The notes under the pieces are model-generated. The model was not told the DNA's origin, did no database searches, and worked only from the letters and a program-made list of their open reading frames with translations. The position numbers and the translations under genes are program-made. This document shows positions 36,005 to 43,428 of a DNA stretch of 64,000 nt, one piece after another (position 1 is the stretch's first letter; each line of letters begins with the position of its first letter). The DNA is from Fodinibacter sp963695175 (GTDB lineage Bacteria; Actinomycetota; Actinomycetes; Actinomycetales; Dermatophilaceae): the NCBI GenBank assembly GCA_963695175.1, contig CAVOGG010000002.1:558001-622000 (forward strand). The letters run 5' to 3'.

Positions 36005-36997
36005 TCAGTGGAGTGGCTGGCCGAGGAAGTCGTTGAGGGCCGCGGCGACGGGTTCCGGTTGGTCGAGGTGTGGGATGTGCCCGGCGTCGGTGATGACGGT
36101 GATGTGCGCGTCGGGCATTCGGGTGGTGAGGTCGCGACCGACGTCGGGACCGGCCAGGGGGTCGTGGTCTCCCCAGATGAACAGTGTGGGCACCGGTAGC
36201 GTGGCCAGGGCGCCCTCCAAGCGCAGCTGGGGGCGCCATCCGCGGATGGTGGCGACGGCCTGCATGATCGCCCGGTTCGTGTCGGCGGTTCCGGGCAGGT
36301 TGATCCCGAGCAGGGCAACCTCGAGAAGGTCGGCGGGGACCCGCTCGGGGTGCGCCAGGTAGTTGCCGAAGGCCCGCCTGCGCAGCGTGTCAGCGTCCCG
36401 GAACTTGATCTTGGAGATCAGTGCCCCGACTCCGGGCGTCGCCCAGAGCTGGAGGAAGAGGCCGGGCTTGGGGAACAGGCCGCCGGCTGAGCCGCACAGA
36501 ACGAGCTTGCGGACCCGGTCGGGGTGCGCGGCGGCGAAGGCGATCGCGAAGAACCCGCCCATCGAGTTGCCGACCAGGTCGATCTGGTCGACGGCCAGCC
36601 CGTCGGTCAGCTCGAGCAGCCACCGGGCCGCGTCGGCCCGGAAGTCCAGCCGGCGGTAGTCGGTCGGGTACGACAGTCCGAAGCCGGGCCGGTCCGGGAT
36701 GACGAGCGGGGTCGCCAGCTTGGGTGCGAGGCCGGCCCACTCGATCGTGTTGCCGACGCCCCCGTGAACCAGAACGGTAGGGCAGGGCGACTCCTCGGTG
36801 ACCAGGATGTAGGTCTCTCGCCCGGCGCGGTCAGGGATCCGGCGCCCGACACCGGAGAACCCGCGGCGTCGGAACGCGGCCAGGCGGCGTTCCTCGAACA
36901 CCCGCCTCTGGTCGTCAGCACCTCTGGGTCGTGCCCGGTGGCTCGTCCACGAGCCTGTCGGTACAGATGGCCGTTGTCTGCTAGGTCGTGTGTCCAT
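36005..36997 (-). CDS. Alpha/beta hydrolase of the MhpC/haloalkane-type branch, divergent from a TetR gene
   Basis: The 330-residue protein carries VLVHGGVGNT, PDRPGFGLSYP, nucleophile elbow VGNSMGGFFA, IWGDHDPLAGP with the acidic residue, and DAGHIPHLDQP with the histidine. This is typical of C-C bond or ester hydrolases in aromatic or terpenoid degradation. The start is ATG 36997, preceded by GGGAGGA. The gene is divergent from a TetR regulator with a long palindrome between, so expression is probably derepressed by a substrate-like ligand. Confidence 0.88.
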   Translation of the reverse strand: MDTRPSRQRPSVPTGSWTSHRARPRGADDQRRVFEERRLAAFRRRGFSGVGRRIPDRAGRETYILVTEESPCPTVLVHGGVGNTIEWAGLAPKLATPLVIPDRPGFGLSYPTDYRRLDFRADAARWLLELTDGLAVDQIDLVGNSMGGFFAIAFAAAHPDRVRKLVLCGSAGGLFPKPGLFLQLWATPGVGALISKIKFRDADTLRRRAFGNYLAHPERVPADLLEVALLGINLPGTADTNRAIMQAVATIRGWRPQLRLEGALATLPVPTLFIWGDHDPLAGPDVGRDLTTRMPDAHITVITDAGHIPHLDQPEPVAAALNDFLGQPLH

Positions 36998-37031
36998 CGG
37001 GTCCTCCCGGCCCACTCAAAGCGTTTCGCAA

Positions 37032-37062
37032 CGTCATTTCGATACGTTGTATCGTAACGACG
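37032..37062. promoter_or_regulatory. 31-bp interrupted palindrome, putative TetR operator
   Basis: The core is CGATAC-GTT-GTATCG (37040-37054), extended outward with two mismatches per side to CGTC...GACG at the ends. It lies 35 bases upstream of the hydrolase ATG and 20 upstream of the TetR start, the expected place for a repressor controlling both. Confidence 0.75.
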
Positions 37063-37081
37063 TACCGCTATGCTTGTCAAC

Positions 37082-37717
37082 ATGGGACGTCCCCGAGTTC
37101 ATGACGAAGAGACCGCTGAGGCCTTGCTGGACGCGGCGGAGCGGATTGTGGCCGCTGACGGCCCCGAGGCGCTCTCGATGCGGCGGGTGGCCGACCAGGC
37201 GGGAACGACGACGCGGGCGGTCTACAGCCTCTTCGAGTCCAAGGAAGGCCTGCTCGTCGCGCTGGGCAACCGTGCCTTCCAGATGCTGGGTTCGTGGGTC
37301 AATGAGTATCCGCAAACAGATGATGCCGCGGCCGACTTGGTCAACTCCATCGTCGACAACTTCCGCCGATGGGCCTTGGAGCATCCCGCGCTGTTCCGAA
37401 TTGCGTTCCAGCGCATCGGAGAACTACCGCCGCAACTCACGGAGAGGTTCCGCCCGGCGCGGTTGAAGGCGCTGGCCGGCCTGGTCGAGATCGTCAGCCG
37501 GGCGCTGGGTCTGGAGGGAGGCCTGACCAACCCTCAGGTCCGGGACGCAACCATCACAATCGATGCCCTGTGCGAGGGGCTGGCGCTCCTGGAGCTGCGG
37601 GACGGACTTCCACCGGACCGCGCGGAGGAGATCTGGCGCGAGGCGTTCGAGTCGCTTATCAGCGGCATGCAGGGAGCGCTGGTACGCCCCCGAAATCCGA
37701 CGGCCGTCGCAACTTGA
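37082..37717 (+). CDS. TetR-family transcriptional regulator
   Basis: The 211-residue protein has an N-terminal TetR helix-turn-helix (ALLDAAERIVAADGPEALSMR, RVADQAGTTTRAVYSLFESKEGLL, residues about 10-55) and a TetR_C-like ligand domain with WALEHPALFRIAFQR. ATG 37082 (MGRPRVHDEE) is the usual family start; ATG 37070 would add four residues. Neither has a clear ribosome site. It should bind the adjacent palindrome and repress itself and the divergent hydrolase. Confidence 0.88.
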   Translation: MGRPRVHDEETAEALLDAAERIVAADGPEALSMRRVADQAGTTTRAVYSLFESKEGLLVALGNRAFQMLGSWVNEYPQTDDAAADLVNSIVDNFRRWALEHPALFRIAFQRIGELPPQLTERFRPARLKALAGLVEIVSRALGLEGGLTNPQVRDATITIDALCEGLALLELRDGLPPDRAEEIWREAFESLISGMQGALVRPRNPTAVAT

Positions 37718-37852
37718 CGCCGTAGCGTCGACGAGCACGGACGCCCGCTTTTGCCGCGATCCGCCCGTTCGGGTCGGGGGCGGTAGCAAGCGCGCTGACG
37801 GACTCCAGCGCGCTCCCCACCGTGACAAATTGCCGGGCCTTCGCTGGGGCGT

Positions 37853-38278
37853 TCACAGCATGAAGGCTTCCCACTGAACATTGTCTGGGTCGCGGAAGAC
37901 GACGTATTCCTTCCCCAGGACGGGGTGCGTCTTGACTCCCTCCGTGGGCACTCCCGCCGATCTCAGACTGTCGACCAGAATGTCCAACTCGCCGCGCTCC
38001 TGGATAGCGAACGCCAAGTGATCCACGCCGATGCGGTACTCGCTGAACTGGTCATCCGGCGCAGTCCCTTCTAGCGGTGGCTGCAACGTGATGTACGTGT
38101 CGCCGGCACGCATCATCACCACCTTTCCGGAAGCAGGCTGGCCGCGCCAGGTTGCAATCTGGTCCTTCGACGGTTGCAGCTCCACGCACTCGAAGCCAAG
38201 AACGTTCTCGTACCACCGGCGCGAACGCTCTTGGTCCTGAACGCGGATGCAGATGTGGTGGACGCCAGTGGTCTTCAT
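37853..38278 (-). CDS. VOC-family protein (glyoxalase-like dioxygenase fold)
   Basis: The 141-residue protein shows the paired VOC modules: GVHHICIRVQDQERSRRWYE with metal-ligand histidine, and RIGVDHLAFAIQERGELDIL, ending EYVVFRDPDNVQWEAFML. Lactoylglutathione lyase-like and extradiol-dioxygenase-like proteins share this pattern; the HHI and DHL histidines plus the terminal glutamate suggest a complete metal site. It is separated from the TetR gene (convergent) by about 135 bases. Confidence 0.87.
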   Translation of the reverse strand: MKTTGVHHICIRVQDQERSRRWYENVLGFECVELQPSKDQIATWRGQPASGKVVMMRAGDTYITLQPPLEGTAPDDQFSEYRIGVDHLAFAIQERGELDILVDSLRSAGVPTEGVKTHPVLGKEYVVFRDPDNVQWEAFML

Positions 38279-38696
38279 GGTGCCTTCCCCTCACAGAGCA
38301 AATTGCCCAAGCGACGCTACGGAGCTGGCTCGGCGGCGAACGTCCTCGAGGCGGTGAGCCCGACCTCGGTGCCGCCGGTTCCGGGATGACCAGCCACGCG
38401 GTGCCCGCGCCCAACTCTCCAGACCCATCCTCGGACTCGGATAGGTCCGAGGCAACCCTGAGAGAACCGAGCCAGGCGGGACCTTCAAGCGCCTCGTGCT
38501 CGTGGCCCGCCGGCGCCCTACCCATCGAGGGCTTCGCCGCCCTGCCCCCCGCGGATCCCGCGCGACCCCACACCCCCGTCCGGGAGAGTCGGCACGCACC
38601 GCCGCGGGGCCTGGTCGAGCACCGTTTGACCGTGCCGTGAAGCCCTGGCCACTCGTCCACAACGTGTGAACGTGTGGAGGGGTCCGCGCGGCCGAC
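38279..38696. other. About 420 bases without a recognisable gene
   Basis: Only a perfect 8-base hairpin (CCTCGGAC at 38429-38436, GTCCGAGG at 38445-38452) stands out. Open frames here are low-complexity shadows. Confidence 0.45.
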
Positions 38697-39221
38697 ATGA
38701 AGATCGTCTGGCGGCGCCCTGACGCAGCCCGGTTCCGGGGCAGGGGCCGATGTCGCTGGCCCGGCCTGGTGACTGCTCTCCAAGTCGTGCAGCCGGAGAT
38801 CGTGTTCACGCACCGGGGTCTGGCGGCGCTTCCTTGGCGATGTCACGCTGGCGTGGTGGGTGCTACTCGAGTTGCGCATGACGCCCCCGCCGGTGACGCT
38901 CGACTGACGGCCGGGGTCTCTGCGGCGTGCTTGGCCGCGTTCGCGGTCTTCGTCGTGGTTCCGTCCTCTGTCCCGGTGTTCGCCCTGCCGCCCGGCGTGG
39001 ACGCGGTGTGGGCGATGGGCGGCTTACTCACGATCGTTCTGGGCCCGGTGGTGGCCGGCCTTTGCGGTTACGTCAGCTTCACGGCTCTCTGGCTGCACGG
39101 CGGCGCCCTCCCCGCACGGTCGCGTCGCCTGCACCTGGTTACTCTCCTTCTCGTCGCCGCCGTGTGGCTTGGGTTGGTCTCCTCCTGGGGCTCGGACGTC
39201 GTGTCGTGGTGGCTGGACTGA
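38697..39221 (+). CDS. Hypothetical small membrane protein, start uncertain
   Basis: The C-terminal 115 residues contain three hydrophobic spans (LTAGVSAACLAAFAVFVVV, WAMGGLLTIVLGPVVAGLCG, LVTLLLVAAVWLGLVSSWG) with short charged loops. The first 55 residues (Arg/Trp/Cys-rich) look less like a real protein, so GTG 38853 or 38856 may be the true start. No family recognised. No operon partner: the next gene is 500 bases away. Confidence 0.5.
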   Translation: MKIVWRRPDAARFRGRGRCRWPGLVTALQVVQPEIVFTHRGLAALPWRCHAGVVGATRVAHDAPAGDARLTAGVSAACLAAFAVFVVVPSSVPVFALPPGVDAVWAMGGLLTIVLGPVVAGLCGYVSFTALWLHGGALPARSRRLHLVTLLLVAAVWLGLVSSWGSDVVSWWLD

Positions 39222-39468
39222 TGGCGGCGTGGGCTGGTCCTGCACAGGGTCATGATCGCTGAACGGCGGGACGGGTCTGTCGCTGCCACTGGACGTCCCC
39301 TCATCAGCGTGAGGTGCTTAGCGTCAAGGGGGCGGGTGCGCGTTGGTCGTCTCGGCCGGGCACGGGCGGCGTCCCCGCGAGCCCGGTGATCAATGCGTGC
39401 TCACGGGGACGCCTCACCCTCGGGACACGTGGCTTGAATCCGTCGGCTGCTGGCCAACTACCCGCACG

Positions 39469-39510
39469 AGGTCGGCACAATCAGGTCGGCACAATCAGGT
39501 CGGGACAAGC
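39469..39510 (+). repeat. Three tandem 14-base repeats
   Basis: AGGTCGGCACAATC occurs twice exactly (39469-39482, 39483-39496) and a third time as AGGTCGGGACAAGC (39497-39510); AGGGTCGGC continues the pattern weakly. The period of 14 is neither a helix turn multiple nor a codon multiple. Confidence 0.75.
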
Positions 39511-39676
39511 AGGGTCGGCGCTGCCCCCCTGAACAGGACGTTCGCCATGCGAGATCAGCGCCCGTCCGCCCCATTTCAGCACTGGAGCAGCGCGGCGACT
39601 GCCCGCGCAGAGCCGCGTTGGGCGCCGAACACCGTGTACTGGGCGACCTCTTCGTCCCATTTCTCGTAGTTCCGCG

Positions 39677-39692
39677 GCTGGCGATGAGACGC
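39677..39692 (+). repeat. Copy of the dispersed 16-base motif
   Basis: The bases GCTGGCGATGAGACGC fall upstream of the antitoxin gene, 19 bases before its operator. Confidence 0.5.
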
Positions 39693-39710
39693 TTGTCCCT
39701 GAGATGGTGA

Positions 39711-39726
39711 TACCAGTTTGGTACCA
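39711..39726. promoter_or_regulatory. Putative ribbon-helix-helix operator of the toxin-antitoxin genes
   Basis: TACCA-GTT-TGGTA is a perfect inverted repeat, and TGGTACCA within it is itself a perfect palindrome. An additional TGGT lies just upstream. It ends seven bases before the antitoxin ATG, as expected for autoregulation by an RHH antitoxin. Confidence 0.6.
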
Positions 39727-39733
39727 TGGCCGC

Positions 39734-39937
39734 ATGGCCATGACGCTGCGACTGACCGAGGAGGACGAGCAGGCTCTCGCCCTGCTCGCCGAAGCCCAGG
39801 GGATCAGCAAGCAGGAGGCAACCGTGCGCGCTATTCGTGACGCGGCCGCTCGTCGCGTTCACGAGGACCGGGTCCGTGACCTCTCGGCTGCGGCTCGGGC
39901 CCGCTACGCCGATGTGCTCGAGCGCCTCGGCCGGTGA
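39734..39937 (+). CDS. CopG/RHH-type antitoxin of a Doc toxin
   Basis: The 67-residue protein has an N-terminal beta strand (MTLRLTEEDEQALALLAE) and helices (GISKQEATVRAIRDAAARR) of the ribbon-helix-helix fold, then a C-terminal segment likely to wrap the toxin (VRDLSAAARARYADVLERLG). Antitoxins paired with Doc (death on curing) toxins look like this. Its TGA overlaps the toxin GTG (GTGA). A Fic/Doc toxin phosphorylates or AMPylates a translation factor and is neutralised by this protein. Confidence 0.82.
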   Translation: MAMTLRLTEEDEQALALLAEAQGISKQEATVRAIRDAAARRVHEDRVRDLSAAARARYADVLERLGR

Positions 39938-40297
39938 CGACCTACCTCTCGCTCGAGGACCTGCTCAGCTTGGCCAGCGATCTCAGCGTCGGGCCCGATG
40001 CGGGACCTGGGCCTGCTCGACGCCGCAGCACACCGGCCGCAGGTCGAGCTCTATGGGGAGCAGGCCTACCCTGACCTGGACACCAAGGCGGCCGTCCTGC
40101 TCGAGTCGGTCGTGCGCAACCATGCCCTGGTCGACGGCAACAAGCGCCTTGGGTGGCTGGCCACCGTGGTGTTCTACGGGTTGAACGAGGTCACGCTCGA
40201 CGCCCCCGACGACGACGCGTACGAGCTCGTGATGGCCGTCGCCCGCAGCGAGCCCACCGTCGAGGCCGTTGCCAGTGCACTCGGCTCGTGGCACTGA
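39934..40297 (+). pseudogene. doc: Doc (death-on-curing) family toxin, frameshifted
   Basis: The GTG start gives TYLSLEDLLSLASDL, the usual Doc N-terminus. The frame then shifts by one base at 39991-39998 (GGGCCCGATG) into DLGLLDAAAHRPQVELYGEQ and the active-site motif NHALVDGNKRLGW (HxxxDGNKR), ending ALGSWH. Without the shift the length would be near 120 residues, normal for Doc. As written, a product could also start at ATG 39998 with about 21 residues missing, which would remove the first helix. Intact catalysis is therefore doubtful. Confidence 0.82.
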
Positions 40298-40761
40298 CAG
40301 CCAACACACCTGGGGACCGGGTCAGCCCCGTCGAGGGCGTGCACCGCAGTGCCGTCGACCCGTACGTGCGGCGGGCGTCGACGACGCGTGCCGCGATCGT
40401 GATCGTCTGAGGGAGAACTGCATCGAGTGTCGTGCCGGTCATGACCGACGTCCTGTTCGCGTCTGTGCGAGGGCTCCCGGGGGGCGTCAAGGGACGCCTC
40501 ATCCACCGCGCGGCCGACGTGGCCCGGCGATGCGGAACTGCACCCCCGCGGAAGTCGGGACGGCTGGTCCGCTTCGAGGACGACGGATGTGCCGTCGGAC
40601 GTTGTCAGTGGTCGATGCGGGACCCGCTGGTCTGGCTCCCGGTCCTCACCGCACGCCGGTGGCCAAGGTGCTGCGACGGCGCCCCTGGTCGCCGGACGAC
40701 CCGCGGGTGAGCCGGGTCTCGCCACCCGTGCACCCGAGTCCGGCGTGCACATACTGACGAG
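40298..40761. other. About 460 bases without a supported gene
   Basis: An open frame at 40432-40710 has no domain and poor coding character. Probably intergenic DNA after the toxin-antitoxin genes. Confidence 0.4.
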
Positions 40762-41394
40762 ATGAGGCTTCCCCGAACGATGCTCGTGCTCGCAGGGTCA
40801 GCGGCCGCCGCGTTCGTGTACCTGCGGTACGTGCGGCCATGGCAGCTCACCTGGGGCGCCACGGCCGCGGAGGTCTCTCGTCATCTGCCGAGCGACGACC
40901 TGGTCAGCCGCCCCACCTTCGACGCCACCCGGGCCATCACGCTCGAGCCACCACCGGAGCAGGTCTGGCCGTGGCTCGTGCAGATGGGCCTGACCCGAGC
41001 CGGCTGGTACAGCTACGACCTGCTCGACAACCTTGGCCGCCCCAGCGCCCGGTGCATCGTCCCCGAGCTGCAAAGGCTCGAGCCGGGTGACATCGTGCCG
41101 ATGAGCCCGAACGGAAAGCAGGGGATGAAGGTCTTGTCCGTCGAGCCGCCCACCTCCATGGTGTGGGGTGAGCCCGAAGGCACTACCTGGGCGTGGCAGC
41201 TCGACGAAACCCACACCGGCGGAACCAGACTCGTCACCCGTGTCCGGTCTCGCTACCGGTGGTTCTCTCCGTCCATCGCGTTCTCCCTGCTGGTCGAGTT
41301 CGGCGACATCTGGATGATGCGCAAGATGCTGCTGAACCTGCGTGAGCGCACCACCCCACTGAGCCGGGAAGGGGAGCTCAGCCCCCGCGATTAG
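40762..41394 (+). CDS. SRPBCC-family protein with N-terminal membrane anchor
   Basis: The 210-residue protein has one N-terminal hydrophobic span (MLVLAGSAAAAFVYLRYV) and a START/SRPBCC-like lipid-binding fold (FDATRAITLEPPPEQVWPWL, VQMGLTRAGWYSYDLLDNLG, TWAWQLDETHTGGTRLVTRV). SRPBCC proteins bind hydrophobic ligands; many of this type are uncharacterised. It starts a run of three same-strand genes, the other two coupled by ATGA, so all three may work on one membrane lipid or hydrophobic compound. Confidence 0.75.
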   Translation: MRLPRTMLVLAGSAAAAFVYLRYVRPWQLTWGATAAEVSRHLPSDDLVSRPTFDATRAITLEPPPEQVWPWLVQMGLTRAGWYSYDLLDNLGRPSARCIVPELQRLEPGDIVPMSPNGKQGMKVLSVEPPTSMVWGEPEGTTWAWQLDETHTGGTRLVTRVRSRYRWFSPSIAFSLLVEFGDIWMMRKMLLNLRERTTPLSREGELSPRD

Positions 41395-41440
41395 GTGTTG
41401 GACGGCATGCGGAGGAGTGTGGGAAGTGAAGGGGCTACTC

Positions 41441-42577
41441 ATGACGAACATCCCGCGCTTCATCGTGGTCGTGCTGCTCACCGTTCACGGACTCATCCAC
41501 CTGCTGGGCGCCGCCAAGGGGTTCGGCTGGGCCGAGGTCAGCCAGTTGTCCCAACCGATCGGCCCTGTGGCCGGCGTGCTCTGGCTGGTCGCCGCCGTGC
41601 TCGTCCTGGCCTCGGCCGCACTGCTGGTCAGAGGCGCCCCGTCCTGGTGGTGGGTTGTTGCCGGCGCTGCAGCCGTGACCTCGCAGGCGGCCATCGTCAC
41701 CTCGTGGGGCGACGCCAAGGCCGGCACCGTCATCAACGTCCTGATCGTCCTCGGCGCTGGATACGCCTTCGCGTCGGTCGGGCCCACCAGCTTCCACGCC
41801 CAGTGGAACGACCGGGTGGCTCAGTCCCTCGCCGATGTCGACGGTGGGCGCACGCTCGTCACGGAGGCCGACGTATCCGCCCTTCCGGAGCCGCTCGCCG
41901 CGTACGTCCGCCAGTCCGGAGCGGTCGGCCAGCCCAGGGTGACGAGCCTGCACGCAGACATCCACGGCAGGATCCGCAGCGGACGGGACGGGGCCTGGAT
42001 GCCGTTCACCGGCGAACAGGTCAACACCTACGGGCCCCGGCCGACCCGGGCCTTCATCATCGACGCCGCCAGGTCGGGGCTGCCGGTCACGGTCCTGCAC
42101 CTGTACGACCACACGACCGCGACCATGCGCGGCAAGGTGCTGTCGCTCGCCACCGTCGTCGACGCATCCGGCCCCGAGATGGACCGCAGCGAGACCGTCA
42201 CCGTGTTCAACGACCTGGTGGTCCTCGCCCCCGGCGCCATCATCGACGCCCCCGTGAACTGGACGCCCCTCGATGCCGAGCACGTGCGAGGTGTCTTCAG
42301 CACCGGCGACCAGAGCGTGGCCGCCGTCCTGACCTTCAACGCCCACCACGACCTCGTCGACTTCGTCTCCCAGGACCGGTACCGAGCCTCCGCCGATGGC
42401 ACCTCCTTCACCAAGCAGGAGTGGTCGACCCCCCTGACCGCATTCCGCGACTCAGGCGGATACCGACTTCCCACGGTCGGCGAGGGACGGTGGAGCGCCC
42501 CGGCCCCGGAGGGCGCCTTCACCTACCTCGACTTCCACCTCGACGACATCCACTACAACATCCAGAGCGCTCGATGA
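41441..42577 (+). CDS. DUF6544-like membrane protein
   Basis: The 378-residue protein has three N-terminal hydrophobic spans (about residues 1-110: FIVVVLLTVHGLIHLLGAA, VAGVLWLVAAVLVLASAALL, WWVVAGAAAVTSQAAIV) and a soluble C-terminal domain with FTGEQVNTYGPRPTRAFIID, LYDHTTATMRGKVLSL, ETVTVFNDLVVLAPGAI and FVSQDRYRASADG. This matches DUF6544, which has no known function. ATG 41441 with GAAGGGG upstream is preferred over GTG 41417. It overlaps the next gene by four bases. Confidence 0.72.
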   Translation: MTNIPRFIVVVLLTVHGLIHLLGAAKGFGWAEVSQLSQPIGPVAGVLWLVAAVLVLASAALLVRGAPSWWWVVAGAAAVTSQAAIVTSWGDAKAGTVINVLIVLGAGYAFASVGPTSFHAQWNDRVAQSLADVDGGRTLVTEADVSALPEPLAAYVRQSGAVGQPRVTSLHADIHGRIRSGRDGAWMPFTGEQVNTYGPRPTRAFIIDAARSGLPVTVLHLYDHTTATMRGKVLSLATVVDASGPEMDRSETVTVFNDLVVLAPGAIIDAPVNWTPLDAEHVRGVFSTGDQSVAAVLTFNAHHDLVDFVSQDRYRASADGTSFTKQEWSTPLTAFRDSGGYRLPTVGEGRWSAPAPEGAFTYLDFHLDDIHYNIQSAR

Positions 42578-43275
42578 GCGTCGACCGCCGCCCGCCTCCA
42601 CCCATGGCGGCGCACCACGCAGGGCTCAGGGTGAGCCGCGCCCGACTCCTGTGGATCTCCTGGATGCTGCTGTCCATCAGCCTGGCCTACGTCGTTGTCA
42701 CAACCGCGTGGATCGCCTCCGAGAACAGAAGCCTTCTCCCGATCATGGAGCTCCTGACGATCTGGTCCGCGGTCACGGTCGTGCTGTTCATGGTCGAGAT
42801 CCATCGCGGCGCCGCAGAGTCCCACCGCAGCGGAAGCCTCACCGCGCTGCTCCTGACCGGCGCCATGGCCGCCGTCACGATCTCCAACCACTTCCTGTAC
42901 CTGACCGTCCTGCCACAGCTCTACGGCGGTACCCAGATACCGTCCTGGCTACTCCTGGACGGCTGGCCCTCGATCACCAAAGGGCTGGAATGCGTCGCCT
43001 GGGGGCTCCTCCTCGGGCTCGCCATGCTGTTCGCCGCCACCCCCGCCCGCAGCCTCGGCATACCAGTCGAATGGACCCTCAGGATCAGCGGCACGTTCGC
43101 CCTCGCCGGGCTGGTAGGGCCGGCCGTCGGGAACATGAACCTCTACATCCTGTCCACCGCGGGCTACTCGGTCGGGTTCCTCGTCCTGGCATTCGAGGTC
43201 ATCGTGCACTTTCGAGGACGCCGCGGAAGCGAGCTGCCGATACCGACCCAGACCCTTCTCGCCGCCGACGCGTAG
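42574..43275 (+). CDS. Hypothetical membrane protein with about seven spans
   Basis: The 233-residue protein starts inside the DUF6544-like stop (ATGA). It has about six or seven hydrophobic spans, including LLWISWMLLSISLAYVVVTT, ELLTIWSAVTVVLFMVEI, LTALLLTGAMAAVTISNHF, VAWGLLLGLAMLFAATPA and TAGYSVGFLVLAFEVIVHF. No known family recognised. Tight coupling says it functions with the DUF6544-like protein, probably as a membrane complex. Confidence 0.65.
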   Translation: MSVDRRPPPPMAAHHAGLRVSRARLLWISWMLLSISLAYVVVTTAWIASENRSLLPIMELLTIWSAVTVVLFMVEIHRGAAESHRSGSLTALLLTGAMAAVTISNHFLYLTVLPQLYGGTQIPSWLLLDGWPSITKGLECVAWGLLLGLAMLFAATPARSLGIPVEWTLRISGTFALAGLVGPAVGNMNLYILSTAGYSVGFLVLAFEVIVHFRGRRGSELPIPTQTLLAADA

Positions 43276-43295
43276 CCAGCCAGACGCGGCCTCAA

Positions 43296-43311
43296 GGCGG
43301 CGATGAGACGC
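43296..43311 (+). repeat. Copy of the dispersed 16-base motif
   Basis: The bases GGCGGCGATGAGACGC lie 20 bases after a stop codon and immediately before a hairpin (ATCCCGG at 43312-43318 with CCGGGAT at 43324-43330). Confidence 0.6.
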
Positions 43312-43330
43312 ATCCCGGTCCGTCCGGGAT
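43312..43330. terminator. Hairpin between convergent genes
   Basis: A perfect 7-base stem with a five-base loop, ATCCCGG/CCGGGAT, follows directly after the dispersed motif. It lies between the membrane protein stop (43275) and the monooxygenase stop (43429). Confidence 0.5.
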
Positions 43331-43428
43331 ACCCAACAGTGGACAGGTCACATTGAGAGTGGCTGCGGTGCGCTTCGCACCTGGCAACGTAGGAGGGAAG
43401 GGCCGTGCAGCGGGACCCGCGGGAGGCG

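Larger units (their letters stand above)
39222..39733. other. About 510 bases without a gene; holds a tandem repeat, a motif copy and an operator
   Basis: Three 14-base direct repeats lie at 39469-39510, the dispersed 16-base motif at 39677-39692, and an antitoxin-type operator at 39711-39726. Nothing codes convincingly. Confidence 0.5.

Noticed and set aside
40432..40710. Possible 92-codon gene after doc
   Set aside because: No ribosome site, unusual Cys/Arg content and no domain.
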